Positions 26,701 through 39,090 of a stretch of DNA of 64,000 bases are shown one piece after another. The stretch covers positions 22,227,993 to 22,291,992 of the forward strand of contig CM033109.1 in the NCBI GenBank assembly GCA_019321725.1. Direction: 5' to 3'. This DNA is from Paulownia fortunei. Its lineage: Eukaryota; Streptophyta; Magnoliopsida; Lamiales; Paulowniaceae. The notes below the pieces were generated by a model, which searched no databases, was not told the origin of the DNA, and worked only from the letters and a program-made list of their open reading frames with translations. A program made the position numbers and the translations under genes. Numbering within the stretch: position 1 is the first letter of the stretch; every line of letters starts with the position of its first letter.

Positions 26701-28036
26701 CCACATTTTTCACGTAATTGCACAAGCCTTCCAGTCTAATATTAGTATAATTGGCCAGACATTATACTCATAGACTTGCAGAAAAAGAGTAAAGAATGCT
26801 TCTCAGTTGCTTGGGAAATGTAAATTGAGATTTCTGTTCATTCATGAGACAATTTATGGTCAAAATTGGAGCACGATAAACTACTAAAACAAGTCGTTTC
26901 TCATCATTTCATGAAGCCTTGGAAGAATTACCAGCATTGCAATTGCACGCTGTAAAACAGCTGCTGTCATTATCTTCACCTACCAATCTAGGCAACCCAC
27001 CAGTAGAGCAAATGCATGTCCATCTGTTTTCACTTGATCCTCCTGCAGCTGCACGTTAAGAAAACGGCAGGTCAAGAATTTTTTTGGAAAGATGATGCTC
27101 ATCTACAGACAACAATTAAATAGACCTGGGTTATCTAGAGAGATTGTGGCCATGCCTGAAAAATACATCTGTTTCTTTTCCAATGAAGAACATTTTGTCC
27201 TTCACTTTTGTGTTATTCAGTTTATTCTTATTTTAACAGCAGCTAACATGTTTTCAATTATACCAAATAGGAAAGGAATTGCGAACATAGTATGCTCACA
27301 AATATATATAGATACTCCAATAAACTTGAGCATTTCACCATGCAAAATGCATGACGCCGCTTTAAGTCAGTTTATTCAATTTTTATTAGGTGCCAGATTC
27401 CCCGTTAACTCTTCGACTCAACGAGTAGATGCTATCTGTCATCCTTGGCAAATAAGTACTTCACTAGTTCTACTCCATTATAGTATATGCTTATTTATCT
27501 TTTTGCTATAAAAGGAACAATAGAAGGAAGAAAGATATTCAGAGAAACTAAGTACAACCAAGCCAACAATGGTAGGATATTATAATAAGAGAAAGTGTGA
27601 TACCAGGGCTACAATCACAGGATGAAGAGCAGTTTGCTGGGACAACGTTCAAGTTCTTTTGATGCCCAATAGAACAGGTGCATGTCCACTTGTTTGCTTC
27701 AGACTTTTCCGAAATTCCATCTGGAAAATGTTAAAACAACACAATTATTTTTCTGCCATATATGATACTATGATACTTTAACATGGCCTCATGGCTGGAA
27801 TAGCCTAAGAGAATGCAGATGATGCATTATTGCTTCCATATAATGCTACCACAAATTTATACTGCATGTAGCATTCTAAGAGTCTAGATCAGTTTCCTGA
27901 ATCTGAACTGCCTGCACAACAAATAGATGTAGATGAAGGTTCTAGAAGGACATGGGTGTTACTAACCACAAAGAGCGTGCTGAATCCAGACCACGTTAAT
28001 GATGCAAAGAAGTGCAATTTCCACCTGAAGCCCCAT
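23742..28036 (-). CDS. NCRK: Receptor-like serine/threonine kinase NCRK
   Basis: Nine exons join in frame to 634 aa: 28036-27967, 27720-27604, 27042-26932, 26596-26324, 26183-25942, 25826-25530, 25283-25047, 24704-24477 and 24071-23742. An N-terminal signal peptide ([20 protein letters not shown]) is followed by two Cys-rich repeats, each on its own exon ([10 protein letters not shown]... and [10 protein letters not shown]...). One transmembrane helix ([20 protein letters not shown]) spans about residues 115-140. The kinase (about 215-510) has [38 protein letters not shown] and [20 protein letters not shown]. The DFG motif is DLG. A long acidic tail ends near [14 protein letters not shown]. 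Family knowledge: Arabidopsis NCRK binds Rho-of-plants GTPases and sits at the plasma membrane and endosomes. The linker [15 protein letters not shown] and the tail match NCRK rather than other receptor kinases. No lesions were seen. Confidence 0.92.
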
Positions 28037-30545
28037 TTGTTTGGAACCAACAACAAAACTGACATTGGAAAATAAATAACTGAAAAATAACGAAGTATTT
28101 ATCATCTTCACAATGAAGAGTTCCAATTAACTGCAATGTAACTACAGAAAAAAATTGCATAGATAACATATATGTCAGGAAAAAAGTGACTCACGGAGGT
28201 TGACACAATCCAATTAATTGTAAGAGTGAGGGAGGGAAGGATACTCATAATACACATGTCCATAGAGTAAGGACTAGAAATATTTGAGCAGTAAGTAAAA
28301 GACTTGAGAACGTGCTAATCCAAAAATTAATCCGAATAATATTTTGTCAGAATACTGTTTGATTATAATTTAAAAACTACAAAACAGAACTTACTTGCAT
28401 TTGGTACACTTTCAATGACAGCTTTGAAATCGTACTCAATGGATATCCATCTTGCTAAGCCTCAAATGTTGAACTGGTATGTGCTGAATAATGTCTAAGC
28501 ATAAGACAAAGTGGAGCATTTGTTACAAAAGTGTTGCTTAAATGGGTTCAGTGAACAAGAGGACAACTGTTTAAGATAACAAATCTATTAAAAAGCATTC
28601 ACCATCCCATCTCGTAACAAACTTCTAATTAAACCTTAGTTCTTTTCCAAATGACAATCTATCCGTGTGTGTGTCTTCTGTGTCTTCCCCCCAACACAGG
28701 CAGATGAACACATGATAAAAGAAATGCACTCTAGGAAAGAGGGATGACAGGCAAAAAAGAAACCTTAATAAAACAGGATGATTGTACAATAAATTTTACC
28801 TTGAAGAATCCAACATGCACCAAGCTAATGGAAATTTGATCCACCTCTGTGGAAAATAAATGCAAAATTAATACATATCTGCTGAAGAAAATCCCAAGAC
28901 TAAGAACTCTTAACTATTTTTGGCATCAAGTTATCCTCTTTGGCAAATTGCTTACTCAATATCAATGCCACTCAAGTATGAATCTGTTGATGATGCAATT
29001 CCTTTGACAGGCAAAGTTGAATGACAAAATCACAAAAGAAAAAAAAAATAAAAGGCTTACAATAGACAAGACTTTTTTCTAATACACGGCTGGCCAACAA
29101 ATCTCTGACTTTTTGGGCCCATATTTTCCAGTATAATTTAGTCTATGAAAAATTGAATTAATTCTCTACAAATATTTTCTGCAGAGAATGAGCTAACATT
29201 TCAAACACATAGGAAGTACTTATTACAGAATTGGCATATAATAATTGCAATCAAACAAACTCAATTTCTGGACCCTTTAAGATAATGATACACACCTACT
29301 AAGCGTAATTGTAGTTTTGACAGAAATCAAGCACAGGCCTGCCCACTGTGAGATCTTGCCAATAAAGATCCATCAACTTATTAAGTTAACGAGTAGATGC
29401 TCGGTCAAGGACTATTCTGCTTTTCAACATTTGGCTTCAAAACACAGTTCGTTCCATAAATTCAACTCCAGAATAGATATGTAACATGACTTTGTAATTT
29501 AGGACTCGTCAACTCCATTTCTTCATTTATTCAATTCTTGAGGAGAGGTGGGTGATCCAATTCTAAAGAATGTGAAAAGGATATAGACTAATAGACTCCA
29601 CATGGAAATCAGAACAACCCCCAAGTTGCTTGACATAATATAATCACATTACTGTCAACATTACTGTTAATTAAATGATCCAATGTCATGATCAGAAAAG
29701 AATGCTTGAAAGGTATTTGAAGAAAAATAAGTGTCATTCTTACCACTTTATACTTCAGACTTCAAGCATGAAAAAACCAGGTGAAAGCAAATGGCAAACA
29801 CGAAAAAAGTATTATGGCCAAGATTATTCAAATGTAGAAAGACACCTCAACAAACGATTGAATGAAAGGCTAGAGGTGAAAATGCAGAATAGACATCTGA
29901 AAGCAAAATATATAAGAAAAAGAGTTACGGGCTGTGCTAGAGTTAAATCCAGAATCCGATAAAGATATTGTATAAAAGTAAAAGATGTGGCCCATCAACC
30001 AAACTCTCTGAAAGGTACCATTTCTCAAACCTGACAGAGACCCCTTAGCAACACAACCCCAATAAAATACAGTGTATTAACACCAGTCAATACACAATTA
30101 TGATATCTCATTTGATCTTGGTATAGAAATTCTTGGGTTTTAAACAAAGTAATCATATTTTCACACGTCTGTGATTGAAAAAGGCAAATAATTCATTTTT
30201 ATTTTTTTTGAATGGTCCAATGTACGTAGATACATGCCAACGGCTAGAAAAGACTTTGCTTCCAAGACATATTGTGAAAGTTTAACAGTCTACAAGCACG
30301 GTAGACCATTTTTAGTTTTTATTTTTTTGTGAGGATGATGATGTGTTAGATAAAGACATGTATTGTTTTCTATTGAATCAGCCCCACTACTTGACATTTG
30401 TTGTCGGTAGAATTAAAAAATCATTCTTTTTTTTTTGCCTTGTTTTTTCTATTCAAGAAAATTAAGATTTCAAAGAATTCATAGAAAGAGCAACCCAAAT
30501 TCCAAAAGATCAAGAACAAAGTTCTGCCTTCTCTTCTGCACCCAA

Positions 30546-30587
<42 letters not shown>

Positions 30588-31500
30588 AAATCCCCTGTTT
30601 CTCCTGTTTCATTTCTGCTGTTTCAAGTAACAAGACAACGAGATTATGAAATTCTGAAAATAATCTCTAATAATATAGCACTAATAATTTCTTTAAATTG
30701 AGTTAGACATTATCAAAAACTCAAACCCGAATGTAATCAGATAAGAGACGGACAGACCAGCATTATTTTGTACACATTGTTATACTTAAGGATGGACCAT
30801 ATTCTGTGAAAGGCAGAAAATTGTGATTTATATAGTAGAATGATTTTCTGAAATGATGCTAATAAACCCACACCAAAGAATACTTAATCTCCAATCTCCA
30901 AAACATACTGCACATTAAAACATAATATGCCATAGCATTTTTATTATTATTTTCTTTTCCAGGGACGTTCTGTAGACTTGTAGAAAACATTATCAAGATT
31001 TGATTTTGTTTTCAAATTATAGCTTTTATTTTCAGATTTATGAAATATGGTTGACCAATGATGGAATGCCACTTCACATTTCTGAGCTAATCTTAATAAC
31101 ATGGAAATAATTAGGAGCTAAGCATACCTGTGAAACAGAAAATGACCAAGAAATTAGAGGTGCAAACTTGAGTAGCTTCGGCTCTCTCCTCAAGACCAGC
31201 AGCTATACATACATATATATATATATGCAATTATAATATGCACTTTGGCGAAAATATGATATCTTGAAATCACTCTCACATTGAGAACAAGAATTGGAGC
31301 TTCAATCTGTTAAGAACTTATAAATGCAGAGAATCGGAAGCAAAAGCACAGCTTATGTGGGATGCAAAATTGTGAATGTTTTTTCACATTCACAATGCTC
31401 AAGGTCCAAGAATCAGTACAAGTACTTCCATGGCAAATCACTTATATACATTCACACACACATTTGTGTGTGTGTGTGCATGTCTCTATATCTATAGCTG
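28037..31500 (-). other. Probable 5' leader and leader introns of NCRK
   Basis: No protein-coding exon is recognisable. Minus-strand donor-like sites occur at about 28,397 (AATGCAA/GTAAGTTC), 28,800 (TTCAAG/GTAAAATT) and 31,130 (TTTCACAG/GTATGC). This is consistent with one or more 5' UTR exons and a transcript starting near 31.2-31.5 kb. The reading frame at 29,675-29,962 on the plus strand encodes a very basic peptide with no known motif and is probably chance. Confidence 0.35.
30545..30587. repeat. Compound microsatellite (AT)n(GT)n
   Basis: About 13 AT units followed by about 8 TG units, in the presumed leader intron of NCRK. Confidence 0.95.
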
Positions 31501-31502
31501 TA

Positions 31503-31530
31503 GAGAGAGAGAGAGAGAGAGACAGAGAGA
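31503..31530. repeat. (GA)n microsatellite near the presumed NCRK transcription start
   Basis: A GA tract of about ten units with one interruption. On the NCRK coding strand it is a (TC)n tract. Pyrimidine (CT) tracts are common near plant transcription starts, which fits its position just upstream of the donor-like site at 31,130. Confidence 0.85.
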
Positions 31531-31611
31531 TAAATTGTAACGCTCTCAGGGTGAGAGCATTTGTGAGCTCAGATATCTATGCAGAAGCCCAGCCCAGCTT
31601 GAAGAAGAGGG

Positions 31612-31744
31612 CACGTGGAATTTCAGGTTTCTCGAGGCTCAAGTTTTCTTGAAATTCTTAAATAGCTATCTTGAAATTTCAGATTGTTGCATTGCACCCT
31701 GCGCTCTTTTGATCTGGAGAGGCTCCGAGCTCAAGACACGTGTC
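31612..31744. promoter_or_regulatory. Two G-boxes, one a 10-bp palindrome, in presumed NCRK promoter
   Basis: CACGTG occurs at 31,612-31,617 (GCACGTGGAA) and again inside the perfect palindrome GACACGTGTC at 31,735-31,744, about 120 bp further upstream. The second is followed directly by GTGACATCA, which resembles a TGAC/as-1 half site. Paired ACGT cores are the usual layout of ABA-responsive elements bound by ABF/AREB bZIP factors. The link to NCRK rests on an inferred start site. Confidence 0.45.
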
Positions 31745-32039
31745 GTGACATCATTGAGCGAAACTACCCTTCATTAGTTGCTGGCAGGGTCAAAAAGTGG
31801 TCCATGGACCAAGAAGTGGTCCCCACCCACTAGGTGCATTTATTTGTTTCACTTTCACTTCGTTGCCCATCGATGAAAGTGATGCATCTTATGGTATTTT
31901 TGTGTTTTTCTCTTTTGGATTTTCATCTTTTTATATTCTATAATATTTCTTCTTGTGCTTTTCTTTTCTTTTTTCTTTTTCATTTTCTCTTTTTCTTTTG
32001 GGGTATTGAGGGTTAGGATACGAATGCAAGTCACGTTTT

Positions 32040-32330
32040 ATTATTTTAAATTTATTTAAATTTTTATAAAAATTTTAAAATTATTTTTAAATTTAATTTG
32101 ATTATTATTTTAAATTAATTTTAATCACGTCGAACTCGAATTTTAATATTTATATATATATACACTAATCAAGTCGAATTCAAATCTAATTTCACATGTT
32201 ATCGGACGAAAAAAAATGTATTTTCACTTAATTTGTTAAATTAATAAATTAAAATAAAATAAATTTTTAATGATTAATTTTAAATTAAATATTAAATAAA
32301 TTATTTTATTTTTTCAACTTTTTGTGGGGT
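32040..32330 (+). repeat. Dispersed AT-rich repeat, family B, copy 1
   Basis: Shares the ordered words CGAATTTTAA(T/A)ATT, (AATC)(A/G)A(G)TCGAATT, TTATCG(G/A)ACGA and TTAAATTAATAAATT-like runs with 63,060-63,340. Non-coding. Low complexity makes the match less certain than for SINE-like family C. Confidence 0.35.
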
Positions 32331-33389
32331 GGGGTTCATAACTAATAAGGGTTTGGTGGACTCATGTCATGGCAGTAGATTAGTAGGAATAGTACAAGTA
32401 GTATTAAACTAAGCACATGATATTAATAAAAACTAGTGACAGAAGTTTCTGATAAAAGAAGTCAACTAAATCAAAGTATATATTTGTAGCTTCTTTTGGA
32501 TCTAAGGAATATTTATGGATCCATTACCAACAAAGGGATACTGACATGAAGCTCTTATTTACTTGCTCTTTTGATTATTTTATTCTCAAATATATATTTC
32601 GGTATTTGAACCTCTAGATTACTTCTTTTAACAAAAACTTGAGTTGATAATAGGCCTTAAATGAAAATATTATTCAATTGTTAATATTTTTATTGATAAC
32701 AACTATTGTGAATTATACTTCTTGTTCCCTAAAATTATAACTCCCTTTACAACACTACAAAATTAAAATATTTAATTTTGAAATAAATATATCTTTTTTT
32801 TTTGGTTTTGATGACGATCTTAACATCATTAAAAAGTTTTAAATATTATTATTTGGTGTATTATTTAAAACTTTTCAATTAGTTCCAAAAAAGATTGACT
32901 ATATTTGTTGTTACTTTTAGAAAAATAGTTTAATTGATTGGTCAATAATATCAATTGCTACATAATTTTTGGACTAAGGAAGTAATAATTTACTTTTAAG
33001 TATTAGTTCAACTGCAATGTGCCTCCAATTTTTGTAAAGCAAAAGCTATTTGACCTTCAATTTGGACAAGTAATGTACTTTTTTTTTATTATATATATGA
33101 ATCACAACTTGTCCTTTGTAAAGATTCTTGAAATCCACCATTTTTCCTCGAGCAAAAAGTAGGCCTATACAACAATGATGACGTGGTATCTCAAAGTACC
33201 CTTTTATCATATATTTTTACCTTAAATTCGAATATATTATTTATTAAATACTTAAATGATATATAAGTACTTCTTATAAAAAATAAAATATTTATTCATT
33301 TTTCTCATATTCGATAAATTATTTAATAATATGTCAGAGACTATCAAATAAGGTATTGAGAAAAAATTCTTGTATTTATGTAAAATATG

Positions 33390-33690
33390 TTGTGAGATAC
33401 TAATTTTATATTATAAGATAATATTAGAATTTATAAGATGTTTGATTATACATTAAAAATAAATTCTTGAAGTTTATGAATTAAAAAATAAAAATCATAG
33501 ATTTTATAGAAGGCTAGTAATGACATTTAGGCAATTTGCATAATTAAATTAAAAAAATTTGCAAAATAAGAGATAAGGATCTTATAAGATATTATAAGCT
33601 TATAAATGGATCTTATAAGCTTTTTTTTATCAATGACTTTAGGATATTTTATGAGCTCTCATTATAAGCTCAGCCAAACGCCCCCTATGT
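33390..33690. repeat. MITE-like segment with repeated CTTATAAG words
   Basis: TTATAAGAT, CTTATAAGAT, AGCTTATAAATG, CTTATAAGC and ATTATAAGCTCAGCCAAACG occur within 300 bp. The right edge ATAAGCTCAGCCAAACGCCC resembles the ends of common small hAT-type plant MITEs. Termini and target-site duplication were not fixed. Confidence 0.35.
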
Positions 33691-34520
33691 GCAGCCCATG
33701 GGCAATTTTCCAGTGAATCTACTAAAAAGCACTTTGATCATGGCTAATAATTAGTGCTCCAACGCTTGTCAGTGTTGAGACAATGTAGAAAAACAAAGAC
33801 AACCTCCAAAATATGATACTTATGAAACATCAGGGAGAATTTATTCCCAAACAAAACTTATGCCTGTGGGCTAATATTAATCCAGCCAAAAAAGCTAAAC
33901 TCAGTGATAATGAACAGAGTTCAGATTCAGCTTTCAACAAAGATTGCTTGATATAAAAGAGTAAAATCCATGCAGATACAACTCAAACAAGATCATCAAG
34001 ATACAAAAGAGAACTGTTTTCCTTTGTCATTTCACAAAGCTTCTGAAATATAACGGTGAATCGATAGTGTATGGACAAGGCAATTACTCCAAGAAACATG
34101 AAAAAGAAAGTAATGCTGACAGTGTAATAGGATCATCAGAGGAATTCAATGACTGTTTTTGCATACAGAGGTGGAAAATTACCGTCGCAAAAGGCTATAC
34201 CCCATCTCCTTTCAAAGAGAAAAAAAACATCTTCTCTTTATGTACAATGCACAATATTGACAATGAAAGTCCTAACTCCCCATCTTGATCTTTCTCAACA
34301 TTCTCTCAAAATAGTTTCACCAATTTCCCCTATTTTCATTCATGTACATTTGAAGTGAATATACCCCCTGAATTTAAATGCACTCAGAATCTTTTCTTTT
34401 TCTGTGTTTTTATTGCAACCCCACCCCAAAATTTTCAAAATAACAAAAATCAGAATGTAGCAATGAATAAGAAATTAATGAGGCATTGAGATAGAATCTT
34501 GGGGGTTTGGCAGACAAAAA

Positions 34521-37500
34521 TCACCTTGGCTGTCGTCGTGCAGGGAAAGACAGTGTTGGCCTTATCGTAGGTCGAGGTGGACTACCCAAAAACATAGTCT
34601 GTGATAAGTTTACCATGTCAACCATAGATGGTGTCTGGTAAGCCTGGACAAGGCTTGAACTATCAGTTGAGTCCCCTCTTGCAGTTGCCCTCTGCCAAGA
34701 ATGTGAGCTCAGTCCAGACAACACATAAGCCCTCCCAGATGTTTCGTATACATGTCGGTTGGCCATTCTCTCTTGCATTTCCCGTAATTCAGCATCCAAC
34801 GCAACACACAATCTGTCTCCTGCTTGTGCTGACACGGTTTCTAATAATTGTTTACGACAGTTCTCCAGGACAGATGCAGCAGAAGTTAAATCACCCTGTT
34901 CGGCAGCAACCCTTGCTTCTGCCATCGCTTCTGCAGATCGGAGCCTGTTCCGCTGCTTGTCCACTTCCATTGACACCACCAGTGGTCCAGTTACTACTGG
35001 CCTTTGAATTTTGACATCACTTGCAGAATCCAGAGTCACTAAATTCTTAGAAATGGGATGCTTGTAAACACATCTCACCTTTAGCAGTGACATCTCATCA
35101 CTGGATTCATAAATAGGAATATCAGTTGTTACTAGAAAATCTCTTTCTTCTTCAGCATATAGGTCTCCAACCTCAATACTGCCTTTTCTTTTATCAGATG
35201 CCAAAACGGTTTTGTAACTTCCAGATTTTATCGAAATGAGTCGCAGCATAGGATCAATGCACTCAACTTCCACTTTTAAATCCTGTACAACAACGCTTAA
35301 AAGCCCCCAATGCACTGTGCAAAAGCATCTTGAATCACGCTCTCTGCCTCTATAAAAGAAAATGTTCCACCAGAATTTTCAGAAATTAAATGCATTGAGA
35401 CTGCATCATGATCTGAACCAAATCCGAATGCATGTATAGGAATATGGAGACGAGAAGCACTATTGTGATGCATGGAAACTGGGAGTAATGACTGATAATC
35501 AGAGCGGGTGTTGCCACCACTCGGAGTTCTATTTGTGTATGTGTCTTGTCCATCAGATAATAGTATAATACTGCTAATCGGATTTTTCCACTTGCAGTCA
35601 GTCAGCACCTTGGCACCCTTCCTGAGGGCCTCTGCAATGTTTGTCCCACCATTTGAGCTTAGAGAATTGACAGCTTGTAAAGCTTCATGCCTTCCAGTGT
35701 CAGTCATCCTGCGAAGAGGAAAGAGACGACGTGCTGTGGAGGAGAAGGCAATCACTGAGAGCCTGTCCAAAGGACCTAAGTTTTGAATTACAAAACCCAT
35801 TGCCCGTTTAAGCAAAGCAAGCTTGGTACCCGCCATGCTGCCACTGACATCAAGCACTGTGACAAGATCAACTGGAGCACGAGAAGTTTGAGATATCAAT
35901 GGCAAACCTGCTCCATCAATCTCAGAATGTTGTAGTCCTGTGGTAATTGGAGCTTTCAGATGAATAAGAATTGAAAAGTCATTATGGGATTTTGATTTTG
36001 GAACAGCAGAAACTTCCGGATATGTTTCAACTTCAACTGCTCCAGTAAAATGGTCATCATGAATGTTCTTATTGGATGAGCTATTCGGGGTGACGCTGGG
36101 TTGGTTACTAGCAACTTCATCATCATCATCAAAGACACCAGGTTCTGCAGCATGAAAAAGGGAAGCAACTTGTCGACTGACGTCCACTCGTGGAGAAGGG
36201 ATCCGTCTTACACCCGGCGTCCAGGCATCATCTTGGGGCCAGGACACATTGTTTATCCTCACTCTTCCAAGAGATTTATCAGTGGCAGGACTCTCGAAGG
36301 GGATTTCTTTCCATTTTGCTCTGCAAACAGGACAACTTTGTTTTCCATGCTTCACATTAGATGCAATACAATGGAAATGAAATGAGTGTGAGCATTCTGC
36401 AGTGAAAATGGCATGGCCATGGCCAGGCTTCATGGTCGACAGGCAAATTGGACAAATATTCTGCAAAAAGGGGGGAAAAAGAAAAGATGAAAATCAAATG
36501 ATAGATGCAGCAATTCAGAATAAGAATGCTGATGGAGAATTTAAACATAAGCACGCATGCATGAATATGAACAAGCTTGGCCATGGTTCAACTTTGTCAA
36601 CAACTATGAACAAGCCTGATCATGCTGATTATTTTCCCGTTCGCTAATTATGTCTAGAATATAAAAAAATGCTAAGGTGGGGAAGTATATTTCCAGCATT
36701 TTTAATAAAAGCATTGCCATATACCAAGGTTGCTTTTAAGCTGCTCTGTCATAATGTAATGAATTTCAAGTCAATTAGCAACTCACGACATATTAGTCAA
36801 TCCCACACAGCATTCTCAAGGCCCTCTCTGCCATTCAGTAGCATGCATTGACACAGAGTTGCAAACCATGTGGACTCAAGGCTTTTACATTTTCAACTCC
36901 CGGCAGGCTTTTACATTTTCAAGTTATTATCTGGGGCAAAATATGAAATCGACTCAAACAAGCAAATATGACTTCCTGCAAATTAGCTTTAGTTTGAAAG
37001 CGGTCCCAACAAACGTTTCATCTATAAAATTCGTATTGCAGAAATTACATATTCCAAGCTGCACAACTGCACTGAGTAGGTTGCCATCAAATACACAGAA
37101 CACTGCACTATAAAGGATTGACCCTACATCTCCATGCCACAATATTGACATTGGTCCACTAAGAGATTACCTAGATACCCTTACTGTCAAGATATGTATC
37201 ATAGATTCTTGCAAATCCAAGATATCAAAAATTATTCAGGTAAACCAAGATAAAATGTTAAAAAATGATGGTCAGCCAATCAATAAAGTCAATCATGGGT
37301 AGTAAAAAAACACAGCAATATAGCATACAGCGGTAAAGTAGACTTAGCAAAACCCCAAGTCATTAACTTTTAAAATGTAAAGGGCAATAAGCAGGCTCTC
37401 AAAACTAATAACGAAGCTTTTGAGGCATTTAAAATTGTAAGAAATGATTTAAAGGCACACATGTATCAAAAGAAGTAGAAATCATTAGTCACTATAAGAT

Positions 37501-38735
37501 GGTCATCCACTTTACAACCCTTTAGCCTTACTTTGATGAAATGTTTATTGCATGAAAGCTCTCAATCAATGGTCAAGTTGAAGATATTATTCATAAAAAG
37601 GGGTGAGAAATGGGCAAAATGAGTATTGTCATGTGTGTGGAACAGTTGTGTTGCTGACCAAGAAAAGCACTCTCTTTTCCTCTGTGAGAAGGGCAGGAGG
37701 GGAAAGGAAAGATTTCACTGCTGCTACCCTTTTGGGCTTTTGTAATAAGGCCAGATGACTATAGTCTTCAAAAGGGACTCCACCCACTTTATCATCCCTA
37801 CCTCACCACACAGAAACTGAAAACTACATTACAATACAGACCCATCTCTGACAGTTCATATGCATATATTTCTATACACTTGTTAGCTCCATTATCATCA
37901 TCATTCCCTATACCTCTACCCCACGTGATAGGAACACCCTTTAAACAAATTCAGCCAACGACCCCATCGGAGTACAACCACTAATTTTTTTTTATATTTT
38001 TTTTAAAAAAACAATTCTTGAACAGGCAAAAGGAAAAGAATGTTGGAAAGAAATGATTATCAGTAACTAATTTAAGGTGAGAATCACAAATAAAAATTTT
38101 TAGCCTTCCTTTACTCCTTAGCCGAATATTTGATAAAGGAATTCTTATGTCCTTCTTGAAAATGTACTATGGCTTCAAAATATACCCATTAAGATTCATG
38201 AAAATCCCATTTCAAAGAAGAATTCAAGATTTATGGAAAGCTAAATAAAAAACTGATTAGCCACGAATGAAAGAAGAAATCATCAAACAATTAGTATAAA
38301 CAGCAGTTTAATCTTTAAAAAAAAATAGCGAAATTTCAGAAGAAACAAGAACCCAGTCAAGATTCAAATATCAGACTCAATATATGGATGAATACAAGTA
38401 GTGGGTGCCCATGCATGACGGAGAAAAAAAAATTATCAACGCAAATAAGCACTTCAAATATTTCCAGTTTTGACCTTGCAAGATTTGGAGGAGTGTTTAG
38501 GCAAACGGAGGCCGGAGGAAGACGGCGTCGGGGTGGTGGGCATTTGCACCCGATGATCCGAATCCAAAGGCGAAGTCGGAGACTGCGAAACGGCGTCAGA
38601 AAACCTGGCGGTGGGAGGCGGCGGCGCAATTGCCGCCGCAGCCGGAGAATCCTCTTCTGTTCTTGGAACGTAAAGACACGAGTTCAGCTTCAACCCGAGA
38701 GCCATCTTCGCTTTCATCCATTTGCTCCCGCCCAT
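34521..38735 (-). CDS. WAV3-family RING/vWA E3 ubiquitin ligase, with an apparent single-base frameshift
   Basis: Exon 1 (38735-38475, 87 codons) starts MGGSKWMKAKMALGLKLNSC, the usual start of this family. The second exon starts at 36460 after a 2.0-kb intron. A RING domain opens it at about residue 88 (CPIC...CSHSFHFHC...CPVC). A von Willebrand A domain follows, with MIDAS motif DVSGS and NGGTNIAEAL and SDGQD. A C-terminal WAV3 region ends SFPARRQPR at 34521. Between the vWA and C-terminal parts the frame breaks: CIGG is followed by FKA-type stop TAA at 35299-35297. The expected GGLLSVVVQDL resumes in the next frame across a run of five G (35304-35308). With one more G the protein is about 733 aa, the family's normal length; as read it is 474 aa. 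Family knowledge: WAV3, WAVH1/2 and EDA40 act in root gravitropism and wavy growth as E3 ligases. The break may be real or a homopolymer error. Confidence 0.85.
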
Positions 38736-39024
38736 TTTCCACAACAGTTCAAGAGCTATGCTTACGCATATAGAAACAGAAATCAGGAATACAGATGTAG
38801 ATATGCATGCATGTATAAATGGGTTTTTAGGAACTACGGAAACGGTGAAACGGGCAACATTCTATACAAAGAACAGATCTCCATGTGAGCTTGGTGTTTG
38901 AGCTGAAACAGATTGTTTGGAGTATTTGTTTTGTTTTTTCTTTGTTCACTTTTTCTCTCCGGTTTTTGGGTTTGTGGGTTCTCTTTGAACACGGTAACCA
39001 ATGGCTTTACGTTTCGACAAACCA

Positions 39025-39032
39025 TATTTATA
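39025..39032 (-). promoter_or_regulatory. TATA box of the WAV3-like gene
   Basis: TATAAATA on the minus strand, about 290 bp upstream of the WAV3-like start codon. It predicts transcription start near 38,998 and a 5' UTR of roughly 260 nt. The only competing TATA-like words nearby are weaker. Confidence 0.5.
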
Positions 39033-39067
39033 TTATGTGATTGTGTGTATAACTGTATATATTTATG

Positions 39068-39090
39068 TGGGGGTGGGGTGGGGTGGGGGT
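39068..39090 (+). promoter_or_regulatory. Strong G-quadruplex-type motif in WAV3-like promoter
   Basis: Four long G runs separated by single T (G5-T-G4-T-G4-T-G5) lie 36-66 bp upstream of the TATA box, G-rich on the strand opposite the gene. One-base loops are the most stable quadruplex class in vitro. The complementary C-rich strand could form an i-motif. Confidence 0.6.

Larger units (their letters stand above)
31760..34520. other. Spacer between NCRK promoter and WAV3-like gene
   Basis: A/T-rich intergenic DNA without genes. It includes a family B repeat copy (32,040-32,330) and a MITE-like segment (33,390-33,690). The stretch 33,700-34,520 is less A/T-rich and probably contains the WAV3-like 3' UTR. 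Confidence 0.55.

Noticed and set aside
27092..27511. 139-codon plus-strand frame between NCRK exons
   Set aside because: It lies wholly in an intron on the opposite strand and lacks motifs.
29675..29962. Plus-strand frame coding a very basic 95-residue peptide
   Set aside because: No motif, no splice or promoter context, and it lies antisense in the presumed NCRK leader intron; the composition follows local A-rich sequence.
38388..38888. Arg/Gly-rich plus-strand frame of 166 codons
   Set aside because: It is the antisense shadow of the WAV3-like first exon; the repeated RR and GG come from the complement of Pro/Ala/Ser codons.
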